Shown: in pieces, positions 43,301 through 58,010 of the stretch
Layout: each line of letters opens with the position of its first letter
Numbering within the stretch: the stretch's first letter is position 1
Source: Rhabditoides inermis
Lineage: Eukaryota; Nematoda; Chromadorea; Rhabditida; Rhabditidae
Direction: 5' to 3'
Length of the DNA stretch: 64,000 bases
Assembly: GCA_963966185.1 (NCBI GenBank)
Contig: CAWZYM010000139.1
Coordinates: 1-64,000 of the forward strand
Program-made: the position numbers and the translations under genes
Notes under the pieces: model-generated
The model's database searches: none
What the model was told of the DNA's origin: nothing
The model's input: the letters and a program-made list of their open reading frames with translations, nothing else

Positions 43301-46300
43301 CAGATTACAGTAATATATATTTATCGCAACTGCTCCCTTGAATGATTGTGTCTACGACAGACGGTTTTGCTGAGCAATGAATAATTTAGGTCAAGATTTA
43401 AACCGACAGAACCGTGCGAAAATAGAGTTTTTGTGATGCTCTGTTAACTGGTAATATAGACATGATACAGATTACAGTGATATCTATTTATCGCAACTGC
43501 TCCCTTAAATGATTGTGTCTACGACAGACGGTTTTGCTGAGCAATGACTACTTTAGCTCAAGAGTTTAACTGACAGAACCGTGCGAAAATAGAGTTTTTC
43601 TGATGCTCTATCAACTGGTAATAATGATATGATACAGATTACAGTAATATATATTTATCGCGACTGCTCCCTTGAATGATTGTGTCTACGACAGACGGTT
43701 TTGCTGAGCAATGACTAATTTAGCTCAAGATTTATACTTACAGAACCGTGCGAAAATAGAGTTTTTGTGATGCTCTATCAACTGGTAATATAGACATGAT
43801 ACAGATTATAGTGATATCAATTTATCGCAACTGCTCCCTTGAATGATTGTGTCTACGACAGACGGTTTTGCTGAGCAATGACTAACTTAGCTCAAGATTT
43901 TAACCGACAGAACCGTGCGAAAATAGAGTTTTTCTGATGCTCTATCAGCTGGTAATAATGACATGATACAGATTACAGTAATATATATTTATCGCGACTG
44001 CTCCCTTGAATGATTGTGTCTACGACAGACGGTTTTGCTGAGCAATGAATAATTTAGGTCAAGATTTAAACCGACAGAACCGTGCGAAAACAGAGTTTTT
44101 GTGATGCTCTGTTAACTGGTAATATAGACATGATACAGATTACAGTGATATCTATTTATCGCAACTGCTCCCTTGAATGATTGTGTCTACGACAGACGGT
44201 TTTGCTGAGCAATGACTACTTTAGCTCAAGATTTTAACTGACAGAACCGTGCAAAAATAGAGTTTTTCTGATGCTCTATCAACTGGTAATAATGATATGA
44301 TACAGATTACAGTAATATATATTTATCGCGACTGTTCCCTTGAATGATTGTGTCTACGACAGACGGTTTTGCTGAGCAATGACTAATTTAGCTCAAGATT
44401 TATACTTACAGAACCGTGCGAAAATAGAGTTTTTGTGATGCTCTGTCAACTGGTAATATAGACATGATACAGATTACAGTAATATATATTTATCGCAACT
44501 GCTCCCTTGAATGATTGTGTCCACGACAGACGGTTTTGCTGAGCAATGAATAATTTAGCTCAAGATTTTAACCGACAGAACCGTGCGAAAATAGAGTTTT
44601 TCTGATGATCTAACAACTGGTAATATAGAATGATACAGATTATAGTGATATCAATTTATCGCAACTGCTCCCTTGAATGATTGTGTCTACGACAGACGGT
44701 TTTGTTGAGCAATGACTAATTTAGCTCAAGATTTTAACCGACAGAACCGTGCGAAAATAGAGTATTTCTGATGCTCTATCAACTGGTAATATAGACATGA
44801 ACATGATACAGATTACAGTGATATCAATTTTTCGCAACTGCTCCCTTGAATGATTGTGTCTATGACAGACGGTTTTGTTGAGCAATGACTAATTTAGCTC
44901 AAGATTTTAACCGACAGAACCGTGCGAAAATAGAGTTTTTCTGATGCTCTATCAACTGGTAATATAGACATGATACAGATTATAGTGATATCAATTTACC
45001 GCAACTGCTCCCTTGAATGATTGTGTCTACGACAGACGGTTTTGTTGAGCAATGACTAATTTAGCTCAAGATTTGAACCGACAGAACCGTGCGAAAATAG
45101 AGTTTTTGTGATGCTCTATCAACTGGTAATATAGACATGATACAGATTATAGTGATATCAATTTATCGCAACTGCTCCCTTGAATGATTGTGTCTACGAC
45201 AGACGGTTTTGCTGAGCAATGACTAACTTATCTCAAGATTTTAACCGACAGAACCGTGCGAAAATAGAGTTTTTCTGATGCTCTATCAACTGGTAATAAT
45301 GACATGATACAGATTACAGTAATATATATTTATCGCGACTGCTCCCTTGAATGATTGTCTACGACAGACGGTTTTGCTGAGCAATGAATAATTTAGGTCA
45401 AGATTTAAACCGACAGAACCATGCGAAAATAGAGTTTTTGTGATGCTCTGTTAACTGGTAATTTAGACATGATACAGATTACAGTGATATCTATTTAATA
45501 TTTATCGCGACTGCTCCCTTGAATGATTGTGTCTACGACAGACGGTTTTGCTGAGCAATGACTAATTTAGCTCAAGATTTATACTTACAGAACCGTGCGA
45601 AAATAGAGTTTTTGTGATGCTCTGTCAACTGGTAATATAGACATGATACAGATTACAGTAATATATATTTATCGCAACTGCTCCCTTGAATGATTGTGTC
45701 TACGACAGACGGTTTTGCTGAGCAATGAATAATTTAGGTCAACATTTAAACCGACAGAACCGTGCGAAAATAGAGTTTTTCTGATGCTCTATCAACTGGT
45801 AATAATGATATGATACAGATTACAGTAATATATATTTATCGCGACTGCTCCCTTGAATGATTGTGTCTACGACAGACGGTTTTGCTGAGCAATGACTAAT
45901 TTAGCTCAAGATTTATACTTACAGAACAGTGCGAAAATAGAGTTTTTGTGATGCTCTGTCAACTGGTAATATAGACATGATACAGATTACAGTAATATAT
46001 ATTTATCGCAACTGCTCCCTTGAATGATTGTGTCTACGACAGACGGTTTTGCTGAGCAATGAATAATTTAGCTCAAGATTTTAACCGACAGAACCGTGCG
46101 AAAATAGAGTTTTTCTGATGCTCTGTTAACTGGTAATATAGACATGATACAGATTACAGTGATATCTATTTATCGCAACTGCTCCCTTGAATGATTGTGT
46201 CTACGACAGACGGTTTTGCTGAGCAATGACTAACTTAGCTCAAGATTTGAACCGACAGAACCGTGCAGAAATAGAGTTTTTGTGATGCTCTATCAACTGG

Positions 46301-49300
46301 TAATATAGACATGATACAGATTACAGTAATATATATTTATCGCAACTGCTCCCTTGAATGATTGTGTCTACGACAGACGGTTTTGCTGAGCAATGAATAA
46401 TTTAGCTCAAGATTTTAACCGACAGAACCGTGCGAAAATAGAGTTTTTGTGATGCTCTATCAACTGGTAATATAGACATGATACAGATTACAGTGATATC
46501 TATTTATCGCAACTGCTCCCTTGAATGATTGTGTCTACGACAGACGGTTTTGCTGAGCAATGACTACTTTAGCTCAAGATTTTAACTGACAGAACCGTGC
46601 GAAAATAGAGTTTTTGTGATGCTCTATCAACTGGTAATATAGACATGATACAGATTATAGTGATATCAATTTATCGCAACTGCTCCCTTGAATGATTGTG
46701 TATACGACAGACGGTTTTGCTGAGCAATGACTAACTTAGCTCAAGATTTTAACCGACAGAACCGTGCGAAAATAGAGTTTTTCTGATGCTCTATCAACTG
46801 GTAATAATGACATGATACAGATTACAGTAATATATATTTATCGCGACTGCTCCCTTGAATGATTTTGTCTACGACAGACGGTTTTGCTGAGCAATGAATA
46901 ATTTAGGTCAAGATTTAAACCGACAGAACCGTGCGAAAATAGAGTTTTTGTGATGTTCTGTTAACTGGTAATATAGACATGATACAGATTACAGTGATAT
47001 CTATTTAATATTTATCGCGACTGCTCCCTTGAATGATTGTGTCTACGACAGACGGTTTTGCTGAGCAATGACTAATTTAGCTCAAGATTTATACTTACAG
47101 AACCGTGCGAAAATAGAGTTTTTGTGATGCTCTGTCAACTGGTAATATAGACATGATACAGATTACAGTAATATATATTTATCGCAACTGCTCCCTTGAA
47201 TGATTGTGTCTACGACAGACGGTTTTGCTGAGCAATGAATAATTTAGGTCAACATTTAAACCGACAGAACCGTGCGAAAATAGAGTTTTTCTGATGCTCT
47301 ATCAACTGGTAATAATGATATGATACAGATTACAGTAATATATATTTATCGCGACTGCTCCCTTGAATGATTGTGTCTACGACAGACGGTTTTGCTGAGC
47401 AATGACTAATTTAGCTCAAGATTTATACTTACAGAACAGTGCGAAAATAGAGTTTTTGTGATGCTCTGTCAACTGGTAATATAGACATGATACAGATTAC
47501 AGTAATATATATTTATCGCAACTGCTCCCTTGAATGATTGTGTCTACGACAGACGGTTTTGCTGAGCAATGAATAATTTAGCTCAAGATTTTAACCGACA
47601 GAACCGTGCGAAAATAGAGTTTTTCTGATGCTCTGTTAACTGGTAATATAGACATGATACAGATTACAGTGATATCTATTTATCGCAACTGCTCCCTTGA
47701 ATGATTGTGTCTACGACAGACGGTTTTGCTGAGCAATGACTAACTTAGCTCAAGATTTGAACCGACAGAACCGTGCAGAAATAGAGTTTTTGTGATGCTC
47801 TATCAACTGGTAATATAGACATGATACAGATTACAGTAATATATATTTATCGCAACTGCTCCCTTGAATGATTGTGTCTACGACAGACGGTTTTGCTGAG
47901 CAATGAATAATTTAGCTCAAGATTTTAACCGACAGAACCGTGCAAAAACAGAGTTTTTGTGATGCTCTATCAACTGGTAATATAGACATGATACAGATTA
48001 CAGTGATATCTATTTATCGCAACTGCTCCCTTGAATGATTGTGTCTACGACAGACGGTTTTGCTAAGCAATGACTACTTTAGCTCAAGATTTTAACTGAC
48101 AGAACCGTGCGAAAATAGAGTTTTTCTGATGCTCTATCAACTGGTAATATAGACATGATACAGATTACAGTGATATCTATTTATCGCAACTGCTCCCTTG
48201 AATGATTGTGTCTACGACAGACGGTTTTGCTGAGCAATGACTAACTTAGCTCAAGATTTGAACCGACAGAACCGTGCAGAAATAGAGTTTTTGTGATGCT
48301 CTATCAACTGGTAATATAGACATGATACAGATTTTAGTGATATCAATTTATCGCAACTGCTCCCTTGAATGATTGTGTCTACGACAGACGGTTTTGCTGA
48401 GCAATGACTAACTTAGCTCAAGATTTTAACCGACAGAACCGTGCGAAAATAGAGTTTTTCTGATGCTCTATCAACTGGTAATAATGACATGATACAGATT
48501 ACAGTAATATATATTTATCGCGACTGCTCCCTTGAATGATTGTGTCTACGACAGACGGTTTTGCTGAGCAATGAATAATTTAGGTCAAAATTTAAACCGA
48601 CAGAACCGTGCGAAAATAGAGTTTTTGTGATGCTCTGTTAACTGGTAATATAGACATGATACAGATTACAGTGATATCTATTTATCGCAACTGCTCCCTT
48701 GAATGATTGTGTCTACGACAGACGGTTTTGCTGAGCAATGACTACTTTAGCTCAAGATTTTAACTGACAGAACCGTGCGAAAACAGAGTTTTTCTGATGC
48801 TCTATCAACTGGTTATAATGATATGATACAGATTACAGTAATATATATTTATCGCGACTGCTCCCTTGAATGATTGTGTCTACGACAGACGGTTTTGCTG
48901 AGCAATGACTAATTTAGCTCAAGATTTATACTTACAGAACCGTGCGAAAATAGAGTTTTTGTGATGCTCTGTCAACTGGTAATATAGACATGATACAGAT
49001 TACAGTAATATATATTTATCGCAACTGCTCCCTTGAATGATTGTGTCTACGACAGACGGTTTTGCTGAGCAATGAATAATTTAGCTCAAGATTTTAACCG
49101 ACAGAACCGTGCGAAAATAGAGTTTCTCTGATGATCTGACAACTGGTAATATAGAATGATACAGATTATAGTGATATCAATTTATCGCAACTGCTCCCTT
49201 GAATGATTGTGTCTACGACAGACGGTTTTGTTGAGCAATGACTAATTTAGCTCAAGATTTATACTTACAGAACCGTGCGAAAATAGAGTTTTTGTGATGC

Positions 49301-52300
49301 TCTGTCAACTGGTAATATAGACATGATACAGATTACAGTAATATATATTTATCGCAACTGCTCCCTTGAATGATTGTGTCTACGACAGACGGTTTTGCTG
49401 AGCAATGAATAATTTAGCTCAAGATTTTAACCGACAGAACCGTGCGAAAATAAAGTTTCTCTGATGATCTAACAACTGGTAATATAGAATGATACAGATT
49501 ATAGTGATATCAATTTATCGCAACTGCTCCCTTGAATGATTGTGTCTACGACAGACGGTTTTGTTGAGCAATGACTAATTTAGCTCAAGATTTTAACCGA
49601 CAGAACCGTGCGAAAATAGAGTTTTTCTGATGCTCTATCAACTGGTAATATAGACATGAACATGATACAGATTACAGTGATATCAATTTTTCGCAACTGC
49701 TCCCTTGAATGATTGTGTCTACGACAGACGGTTTTTCTGAGCATTGAATAATTTAGCTGAAGATTTTAACCGACAGAACCGTGCGAAAATAGAGTTTTTC
49801 TGATGCTCTATCAACTGGTAATATAGACATGATACAGATTATAGTGATATCAATTTATCGCAACTGCTCCCTTGAATGATTGTGTCTACGACAGACGGTT
49901 TTGTTGAGCAATGACTAATTTAGCTCAAGATTTTAACCGACAGAACCGTGCGAAAATAGAGTTTTTCTGATGCTCTATCAACTGGTAATATAGAATGATA
50001 CAGATTATAGTGATATCAATTTATCGCAACTGCTCCCTTGAATGATTGTGTCTACGACAGACGGTTTTGTTGAGCAATGACTAATTTAGCTCAAGATTTT
50101 AACCGACAGAACCGTGCGAAAATAGAGTTTTTCTGATGCTCTATCAACTGGTAATATAGACATGAACATGATACAGATTACAGTGATATCAATTTTTCGC
50201 AACTGCTCCCTTGAATGATTGTGTCTATGACAGACGGTTTTGTTGAGCAGTGACTAATTTAGCTCAAGATTTTAACCGACAGAACCGTGCGAAAATAGAG
50301 TTTTTCTGATGCTCTATCAACTGGTAGTCAAGATTTAAACCGACAGAACCGTGCGAAAATAGAGTTTTTGTGATGCTCTGTTAACTGGTAATATAGACAT
50401 AATACAGATTACAGTGATATCTGGTAATATAGACATGATACAGATTATAGTGATATCAATTTATCGCAACTGCTCCCTTGAATGATTGTGTCTACGACAG
50501 ACGGTTTTGCTGAGCAATGACTAACTTAGCTCAAGATTTTAACCGACAGAACCGTGCGAAAATAGAGTTTTTCTGATGCTCTATCAACTGGTAATAATGA
50601 CATGATACAGATTACAGTATTATATATTTATCGCGACTGCTCCCTTGAATGATTGTGTCTACGACAGACAGTTTTGCTGAGCAATGAATAATTTAGGTCA
50701 AGATTTAAACCGACAGAACCGTGCGAAAATAGAGTTTTTGTGATGCTCTGTTAACTGGTAATATAGACATAATACAGATTACAGTGATATCTATTTATCG
50801 CAACTGCTCCCTTGAATGATTGTGTCTACGACAGACGGTTTTGCTGAGCAATGACTACTTTAGCTCAAGATTTTAACTGACAGAACCGTGCGAAAATAGA
50901 GTTTTTCTGATGCTCTATCAACTGGTAATAATGATATGATACAGATTACAGTAATATATATTTATCGCGACTGCTCCCTTGAATGATTGTGTCTACGACA
51001 GACGGTTTTGCTGAGCAATGACTAATTTAGCTCAAGATTTATACTTACAGAACCGTGCGAAAATAGAGTTTTTGTGATGCTCTGTCAACTGGTAATATAG
51101 ACATGATACAGATTACAGTAATATAAATTTATCGCAACTGCTCCCTTGAATGATTGTGTCTACGACAGACGGTTTTGCTGAGCAATGAATAATTTAGGTC
51201 AACATTTAAACCGACAGAACCGTGCGAAAATAGAGTTTTTCTGATGCTCTATCAACTGGTAATAATGATATGATACAGATTACAGTAATATATATTTATC
51301 GCGACTGCTCCCTTGAATGATTGTGTCTACGACAGACGGTTTTGCTGAGCAATGAATAATTTAGCTCAAGATTTTAACCGACAGAACCGTGCGAAAAAAG
51401 AGTTTTTCTGATGATCTAACAACTGGTAATATAGAATGATACAGATTATAGTGATATCAATTTATCGCAACTGCTCCCTTGAATGATTGTGTCTACGACA
51501 GACGGTTTTGTTGAGCAATGACTAATTTAGCTCAAGATTTTAACCGACAGAACCGTGCGAAAATAGAGTATTTCTGATGCTCTATCAACTGGTAATATAG
51601 ACATGAACATGATACAGATTACAGTGATATCAATTTTTCGCAACTGCTCCCTTGAATGATTGTGTCTACGACAGACGGTTTTGCTGAGCAATGAATAATT
51701 TAGCTGAAGGTTTTAACCGACAGAACCGTGCGAAAATAGAGTTTTTCTGATGCTCTATCAACTGGTAATACAGACATGATACAGATTATAGTGATATCAA
51801 TTTATCGCAACTGCTCCCTTGAATGATTGTGTCTACGACAGACGGTTTTGTTGAGCAATGACTAATTTAGCTCAAGATTTTAACCGACAGAACCGTGCGA
51901 AAATAGAGTTTTTCTGATGCTCTATCAACTGGTAATATAGACATGATACAGATTATAGTGATATCAATTTACCGCAACTGCTCCCTTGAATGATTGTGTC
52001 TACGACAGACGGTTTTGTTGAGCAATGACTAATTTAGCTCAAGATTTGAACCGACAGAACCGTGCAGAAATAGAGTTTTTGTGATGCTCTATCAACTGGT
52101 AATATAGACATGATACAGATTTTAGTGATATCAATTTATCGCAACTGCTCCCTTGAATGATTGTGTCTACGACAGACGGTTTTGCTGAGCAATGACTAAC
52201 TTAGCTCAAGATTTTAACCGACAGAACCGTGCGAAAATAGAGTTTTTCTGATGCTCTATCAACTGGTAATAATGACATGATACAGATTACAGTAATATAT

Positions 52301-55300
52301 ATTTATCGCGACTGCTCCCTTGAATGATTGTGTCTACGACAGACGGTTTTGCTGAGCAATGAATAATTTAGGTCAAGATTTAAACCGACAGAACCGTGCG
52401 AAAATAGAGTTTTTGTGATGCTCTGTTAACTGGTAATATAGACATGATACAGATTACAGTGATATCTATTTATCGCAACTGCTCCCTTGAATGATTGTGT
52501 CTACGACAGACGGTTTTGCTGAGCAATGACTACTTTAGCTCAAGATTTTAAGTGACAGAACTGTGCGAAAACAGAGTTTTTCTGATGCTCTATCAACTGG
52601 TAATAATGACATGATACAGATTACAGTAATATATATTTACCGCGACTGCTCCCTTGAATGATTGTGTCTACGACAGACGGTTTTGCTGAGCAATGACTAA
52701 TTTAGCTCAAGATTTATACTTACAGAACCGTGCGAAAATAGAGTTTTTGTGATGCTCTGTCAACTGGTAATATAGACATGAACATGATACAGATTACAGT
52801 GATATCAATTTTTCGCAACTGCTCCCTTGAATGATTGTGTCTACGACAGACGGTTTTGCTGAGCAATGACTAATTTAGCTCAAGATTTATACTTACAGAA
52901 CCGTGCGAAAATAGAGTTTTTGTGATGCTCTGTCAACTGGTAATATAGACATGATACAGATTACAGTAATATATATTTATCGCAACTGCTCCCTTGAATG
53001 ATTGTGTCTACGACAGACGGTTTTGCTGAGCAATGAATAATTTAGGTCAACATTTAAACCGACAGAACCGTGCGAAAATAGAGTTTTTCTGATGCTCTAT
53101 CAACTGGTAATAATGATATGATACAGATTACAGTAATATATATTTATCGCGACTGCTCCCTTGAATGATTGTGTCTACGACAGACGGTTTTGCTGAGCAA
53201 TGAATAATTTAGCTCAAGATTTTAACCGACAGAACCGTGCGAAAAAAGAGTTTTTCTGATGATCTAACAACTGGTAATATAGAATGATACAGATTATAGT
53301 GATATCAATTTATCGCAACTGCTCCCTTGAATGATTGTGTCTACGACAGACGGTTTTGTTGAGCAATGACTAATTTAGCTCAAGATTTTAACCGACAGAA
53401 CCGTGCGAAAATAGAGTATTTCTGATGCTCTATCAACTGGTAATATAGACATGAACATGATACAGATTACAGTGATATCAATTTTTCGCAACTGCTCCCT
53501 TGAATGATTGTGTCTACGACAGACGGTTTTGCTGAGCAATGAATAATTTAGCTGAAGGTTTTAACCGACAGAACCGTGCGAAAATAGAGTTTTTCTGATG
53601 CTCTATCAACTGGTAATACAGACATGATACAGATTATAGTGATATCAATTTATCGCAACTGCTCCCTTGAATGATTGTGTCTACGACAGACGGTTTTGTT
53701 GAGCAATGACTAATTTAGCTCAAGATTTTAACCGACAGAACCGTGCGAAAATAGAGTTTTTCTGATGCTCTATCAACTGGTAATATAGACATGATACAGA
53801 TTATAGTGATATCAATTTACCGCAACTGCTCCCTTGAATGATTGTGTCTACGACAGACGGTTTTGTTGAGCAATGACTAATTTAGCTCAAGATTTGAACC
53901 GACAGAACCGTGCAGAAATAGAGTTTTTGTGATGCTCTATCAACTGGTAATATAGACATGATACAGATTTTAGTGATATCAATTTATCGCAACTGCTCCC
54001 TTGAATGATTGTGTCTACGACAGACGGTTTTGCTGAGCAATGACTAACTTAGCTCAAGATTTTAACCGACAGAACCGTGCGAAAATAGAGTTTTTCTGAT
54101 GCTCTATCAACTGGTAATAATGACATGATACAGATTACAGTAATATATATTTATCGCGACTGCTCCCTTGAATGATTGTGTCTACGACAGACGGTTTTGC
54201 TGAGCAATGAATAATTTAGGTCAAGATTTAAACCGACAGAACCGTGCGAAAATAGAGTTTTTGTGATGCTCTGTTAACTGGTAATATAGACATGATACAG
54301 ATTACAGTGATATCTATTTATCGCAACTGCTCCCTTGAATGATTGTGTCTACGACAGACGGTTTTGCTGAGCAATGACTACTTTAGCTCAAGATTTTAAG
54401 TGACAGAACTGTGCGAAAACAGAGTTTTTCTGATGCTCTATCAACTGGTTATAATGATATGATACAGATTACAGTAATATATATTTACCGCGACTGCTCC
54501 CTTGAATGATTGTGTCTACGACAGACGGTTTTGCTGAGCAATGACTAATTTAGCTCAAGATTTATACTTACAGAACCGTGCGAAAATAGAGTTTTTGTGA
54601 TGCTCTGTCAACTGGTAATATAGACATGAACATGATACAGATTACAGTGATATCAATTTTTCGCAACTGCTCCCTTGAATGATTGTGTCTACGACAGACG
54701 GTTTTGCTGATCAATGAATAATTTAGCTGAAGATTTTAACCGACAGAACCGTGCGAAAATAGAGTTTTTCTGATGCTCTATCAACTGGTAATATAGACAT
54801 GATACAGATTATAGTGATATCAATTTATCGCAACTGCTCCCTTGAATGATTGTGTCTACGACAGACGGTTTTGTTGAGCAATGACTAATTTAGCTCAAGA
54901 TTTAAACCGACAGAACCGTGCGAAAATAGAGTTTTTGTGATGCTCTGTTAACTGGTAATATAGACATGATACAGATTACAGTGATATCTATTTATCGCAA
55001 CTGCTCCCTTGAATGATTGTGTCTACGACAGACGGTTTTGCTGAGCAATGACTACTTTAGCTCAAGATTTTAACTGACAGAACCGTGCGAAAATAGAGTT
55101 TTTCTGATGCTCTATCAACTGGTAATAATGATATGATACAGATTACAGTAATATATATTTATCGCGACTGCTCCCTTGAATGATTGTGTCTACGACAGAC
55201 GGTTTTGCTGAGCAATGACTAATTTAGCTCAAGATTTATACTTACAGAACCGTGCGAAAATAGAGTTTTTGTGATGCTCTATCAACTGGTAATATAGACA

Positions 55301-58010
55301 TGATACAGATTATAGTGATATCAATTTATCGCAACTGCTCCCTTGAATGATTGTGTCTACGACAGACGGTTTTGCTGAGCAATGACTAACTTAGCTCAAG
55401 ATTTTAACCGACAGAACCGTGCGAAAATAGAGTTTTTCTGATGCTCTATCAGCTGGTAATAATGACATGATACAGATTACAGTAATATATATTTATCGCG
55501 ACTGCTCCCTTGAATGATTGTGTCTACGACAGACGGTTTTGCTGAGCAATGAATAATTTAGGTCAAGATTTTAACTCGACAGAACCGTGCGAAAACAGAG
55601 TTTTTCTGATGCTCTGTTAACTGGTAATATAGACATGATACAGATTACAGTGATATCTATTTATCGCAACTGCTCCCTTGAATGATTGTGTCTACGACAG
55701 ACGGTTTTGCTGAGCAATGACTACTTTAGCTCAAGATTTTAACTGACAGAACCGTGCGAAAATAGAGTTTTTCTGATGCTCTATCAACTGGTAATAATGA
55801 TATGATACAGATTACAGTAATATATATTTATCGCGACTGCTCCCTTGAATGATTGTGTCTACGACAGACGGTTTTGCTGAGCAATGACTAATTTAGCTCA
55901 AGATTTATACTTACAGAACCGTGCGAAAATAGAGTTTTTGTGATGCTCTGTCAACTGGTAATATAGACATGATACAGATTACAGTAATATATATTTATCG
56001 CAACTGCTCCCTTGAATGATTGTGTCTACGACAGACGGTTTTGCTGAGCAATGAATAATTTAGCTCAAGATTTTAACCGACAGAACCGTGCAAAAATAGA
56101 GTTTTTCTGATGATCTAACAACTGGTAATAAAGAATGATACAGATTATAGTGATATCAATTTATCGCAACTGCTCCCTTGAATGATTGTGTCTACGACAG
56201 ACGGTTTTGTTGAGCAATGACTAATTTAGCTCAAGATTTTAACCGACAGAACCGTGCGAAAATAGAGTATTTCTGATGCTCTATCAACTGGTAATATAGA
56301 CATGAACATGATACAGATTACAGTGATATCAATTTTTCGCAACTGCTCCCTTGAATGATTGTGTCTATGACAGACGGTTTTGTTGAGCAATGACTAATTT
56401 AGCTCAAGATTTTAACCGACAGAACCGTGCGAAAATAGAGTTTTTCTGATGCTCTATCAACTGGTAATATAGACATGATACAGATTATAGTGATATCAAT
56501 TTACCGCAACTGCTCCCTTGAATGATTGTGTCTACGACAGACGGTTTTGTTGAGCAATGACTAATTTAGCTCAAGATTTGAACCGACAGAACCGTGCGAA
56601 AATAGAGTTTTTGTGATGCTCTTTCAACTGGTAATATAGACATGATACAGATTATAGTGATATCAATTTATCGCAACTGCTCCCTTGAATGATTGTGTCT
56701 ACGACAGACGGTTTTGCTGAGCAATGACTAACTTAGCTCAAGATTTTAACCGACAGAACCGTGCGAAAATAGAGTTTTTCTGATGCTCTATCAACTGGTA
56801 ATAATGACATGATACAGATTACAGTAATATATATTTATCGCGACTGCTCCCTTGAATGATTGTCTACGACAGACGGTTTTGCTGAGCAATGAATAATTTA
56901 GGTCAAGATTTAAACCGACAGAACCATGCGAAAATAGAGTTTTTGTGATGCTCTGTTAACTGGTAATTTAGACATGATACAGATTACAGTGATATTTATT
57001 TATCGCAACTGCTCCCTTGAATGATTGTGTCTACGACAGACGGTTTTGCTAAGCAATGACTACTTTAGCTCAAGATTTTAACTGACAGAACCGTGCGAAA
57101 ATAGAGTTTTTCTGATGCTCTATCAACTGGTAATAATGATAAGATACAGATTACAGTAATATATATTTATCGCGACTGCTCCCTTGAATGATTGTGTCTA
57201 CGACAGACGGTTTTGCTGAGCAATGACTAATTTAGCTCAAGATTTATACTTACAGAACCGTGCGAAAATAGATTTTTTGTGATGCTCTGTCAACTGGTAA
57301 TATAGACATGATACAGATTACAGTAATATATATTTATCGCAACTGCTCCCTTGAATGATTGTGTCTACGACAGACGGTTTTGCTGAGCAATGAATAATTT
57401 AGGTCAAGATTTAAACCGACAGAACCGTGCGAAAATAGAGTTTTTGTGATGCTCTGTTAACTGGTGAAATAGACATGATACAGATTACAGTGATATCTAT
57501 TTATCGCAACTGCTCCCTTGAATGATTGTGTCTACGACAGACGGTTTTGCTGAGCAATGACTACTTTAGCTCAAGATTTTAACTGACAGAACCGTGCGAA
57601 AATAGAGTTTTTGTGATGCTCTATCAACTGGTAATATAGACATGATACAGATTATAGTGATATCAATTTATCGCAACTGCTCCCTTGAATGATTGTGTCT
57701 ACGACAGACGGTTTTGCTGAGCAATGACTAACTTAGCTCAAAATTTTAACCGACAGAACCGTGCGAAAATAGAGTTTTTCTGATGCTCTATCAACTGGTA
57801 ATAATGACATGATACAGATTACAGTAATATATATTTATCGCGACTGCTCCCTTGAATGATTTTGTCTACGACAGACGGTTTTGCTGAGCAATGAATAATT
57901 TAGGTCAAGATTTAAACCGACAGAACCGTGCGAAAATAGAGTTTTTGTGATGTTCTGTTAACTGGTAATATAGACATGATACAGATTACAGTGATATCTA
58001 TTTAATATTT
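40305..58010 (-). repeat. Higher-order repeats in satellite B
   Basis: The 2-bp-deleted variant ATTGTCTACG occurs near 40671, 42848 and 45355, spaced about 2177 and 2507 bp (13 and 15 monomers plus small indels). The CTATTTAATATTTATCG variant occurs near 45490 and 46998, about 9 monomers apart, and again near 58000. GCTGAAGGTTTTAACC occurs near 51706 and 53551, about 11 monomers apart, and near 62432. Blocks of 9-15 monomers have been copied repeatedly. Confidence 0.8.
50203..50470 (-). repeat. Rearranged satellite B block (phase break)
   Basis: The CTGCTCCCTT anchors at 50203 and 50470 are 267 bp apart instead of 167. The sequence jumps from CAACTGGTA to GTCAAGATTTAAACC near 50327, and from GTGATATCT to GGTAATATAG near 50422, so two partial monomers are joined out of phase. 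It marks an illegitimate recombination point within the otherwise regular array. Confidence 0.85.
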
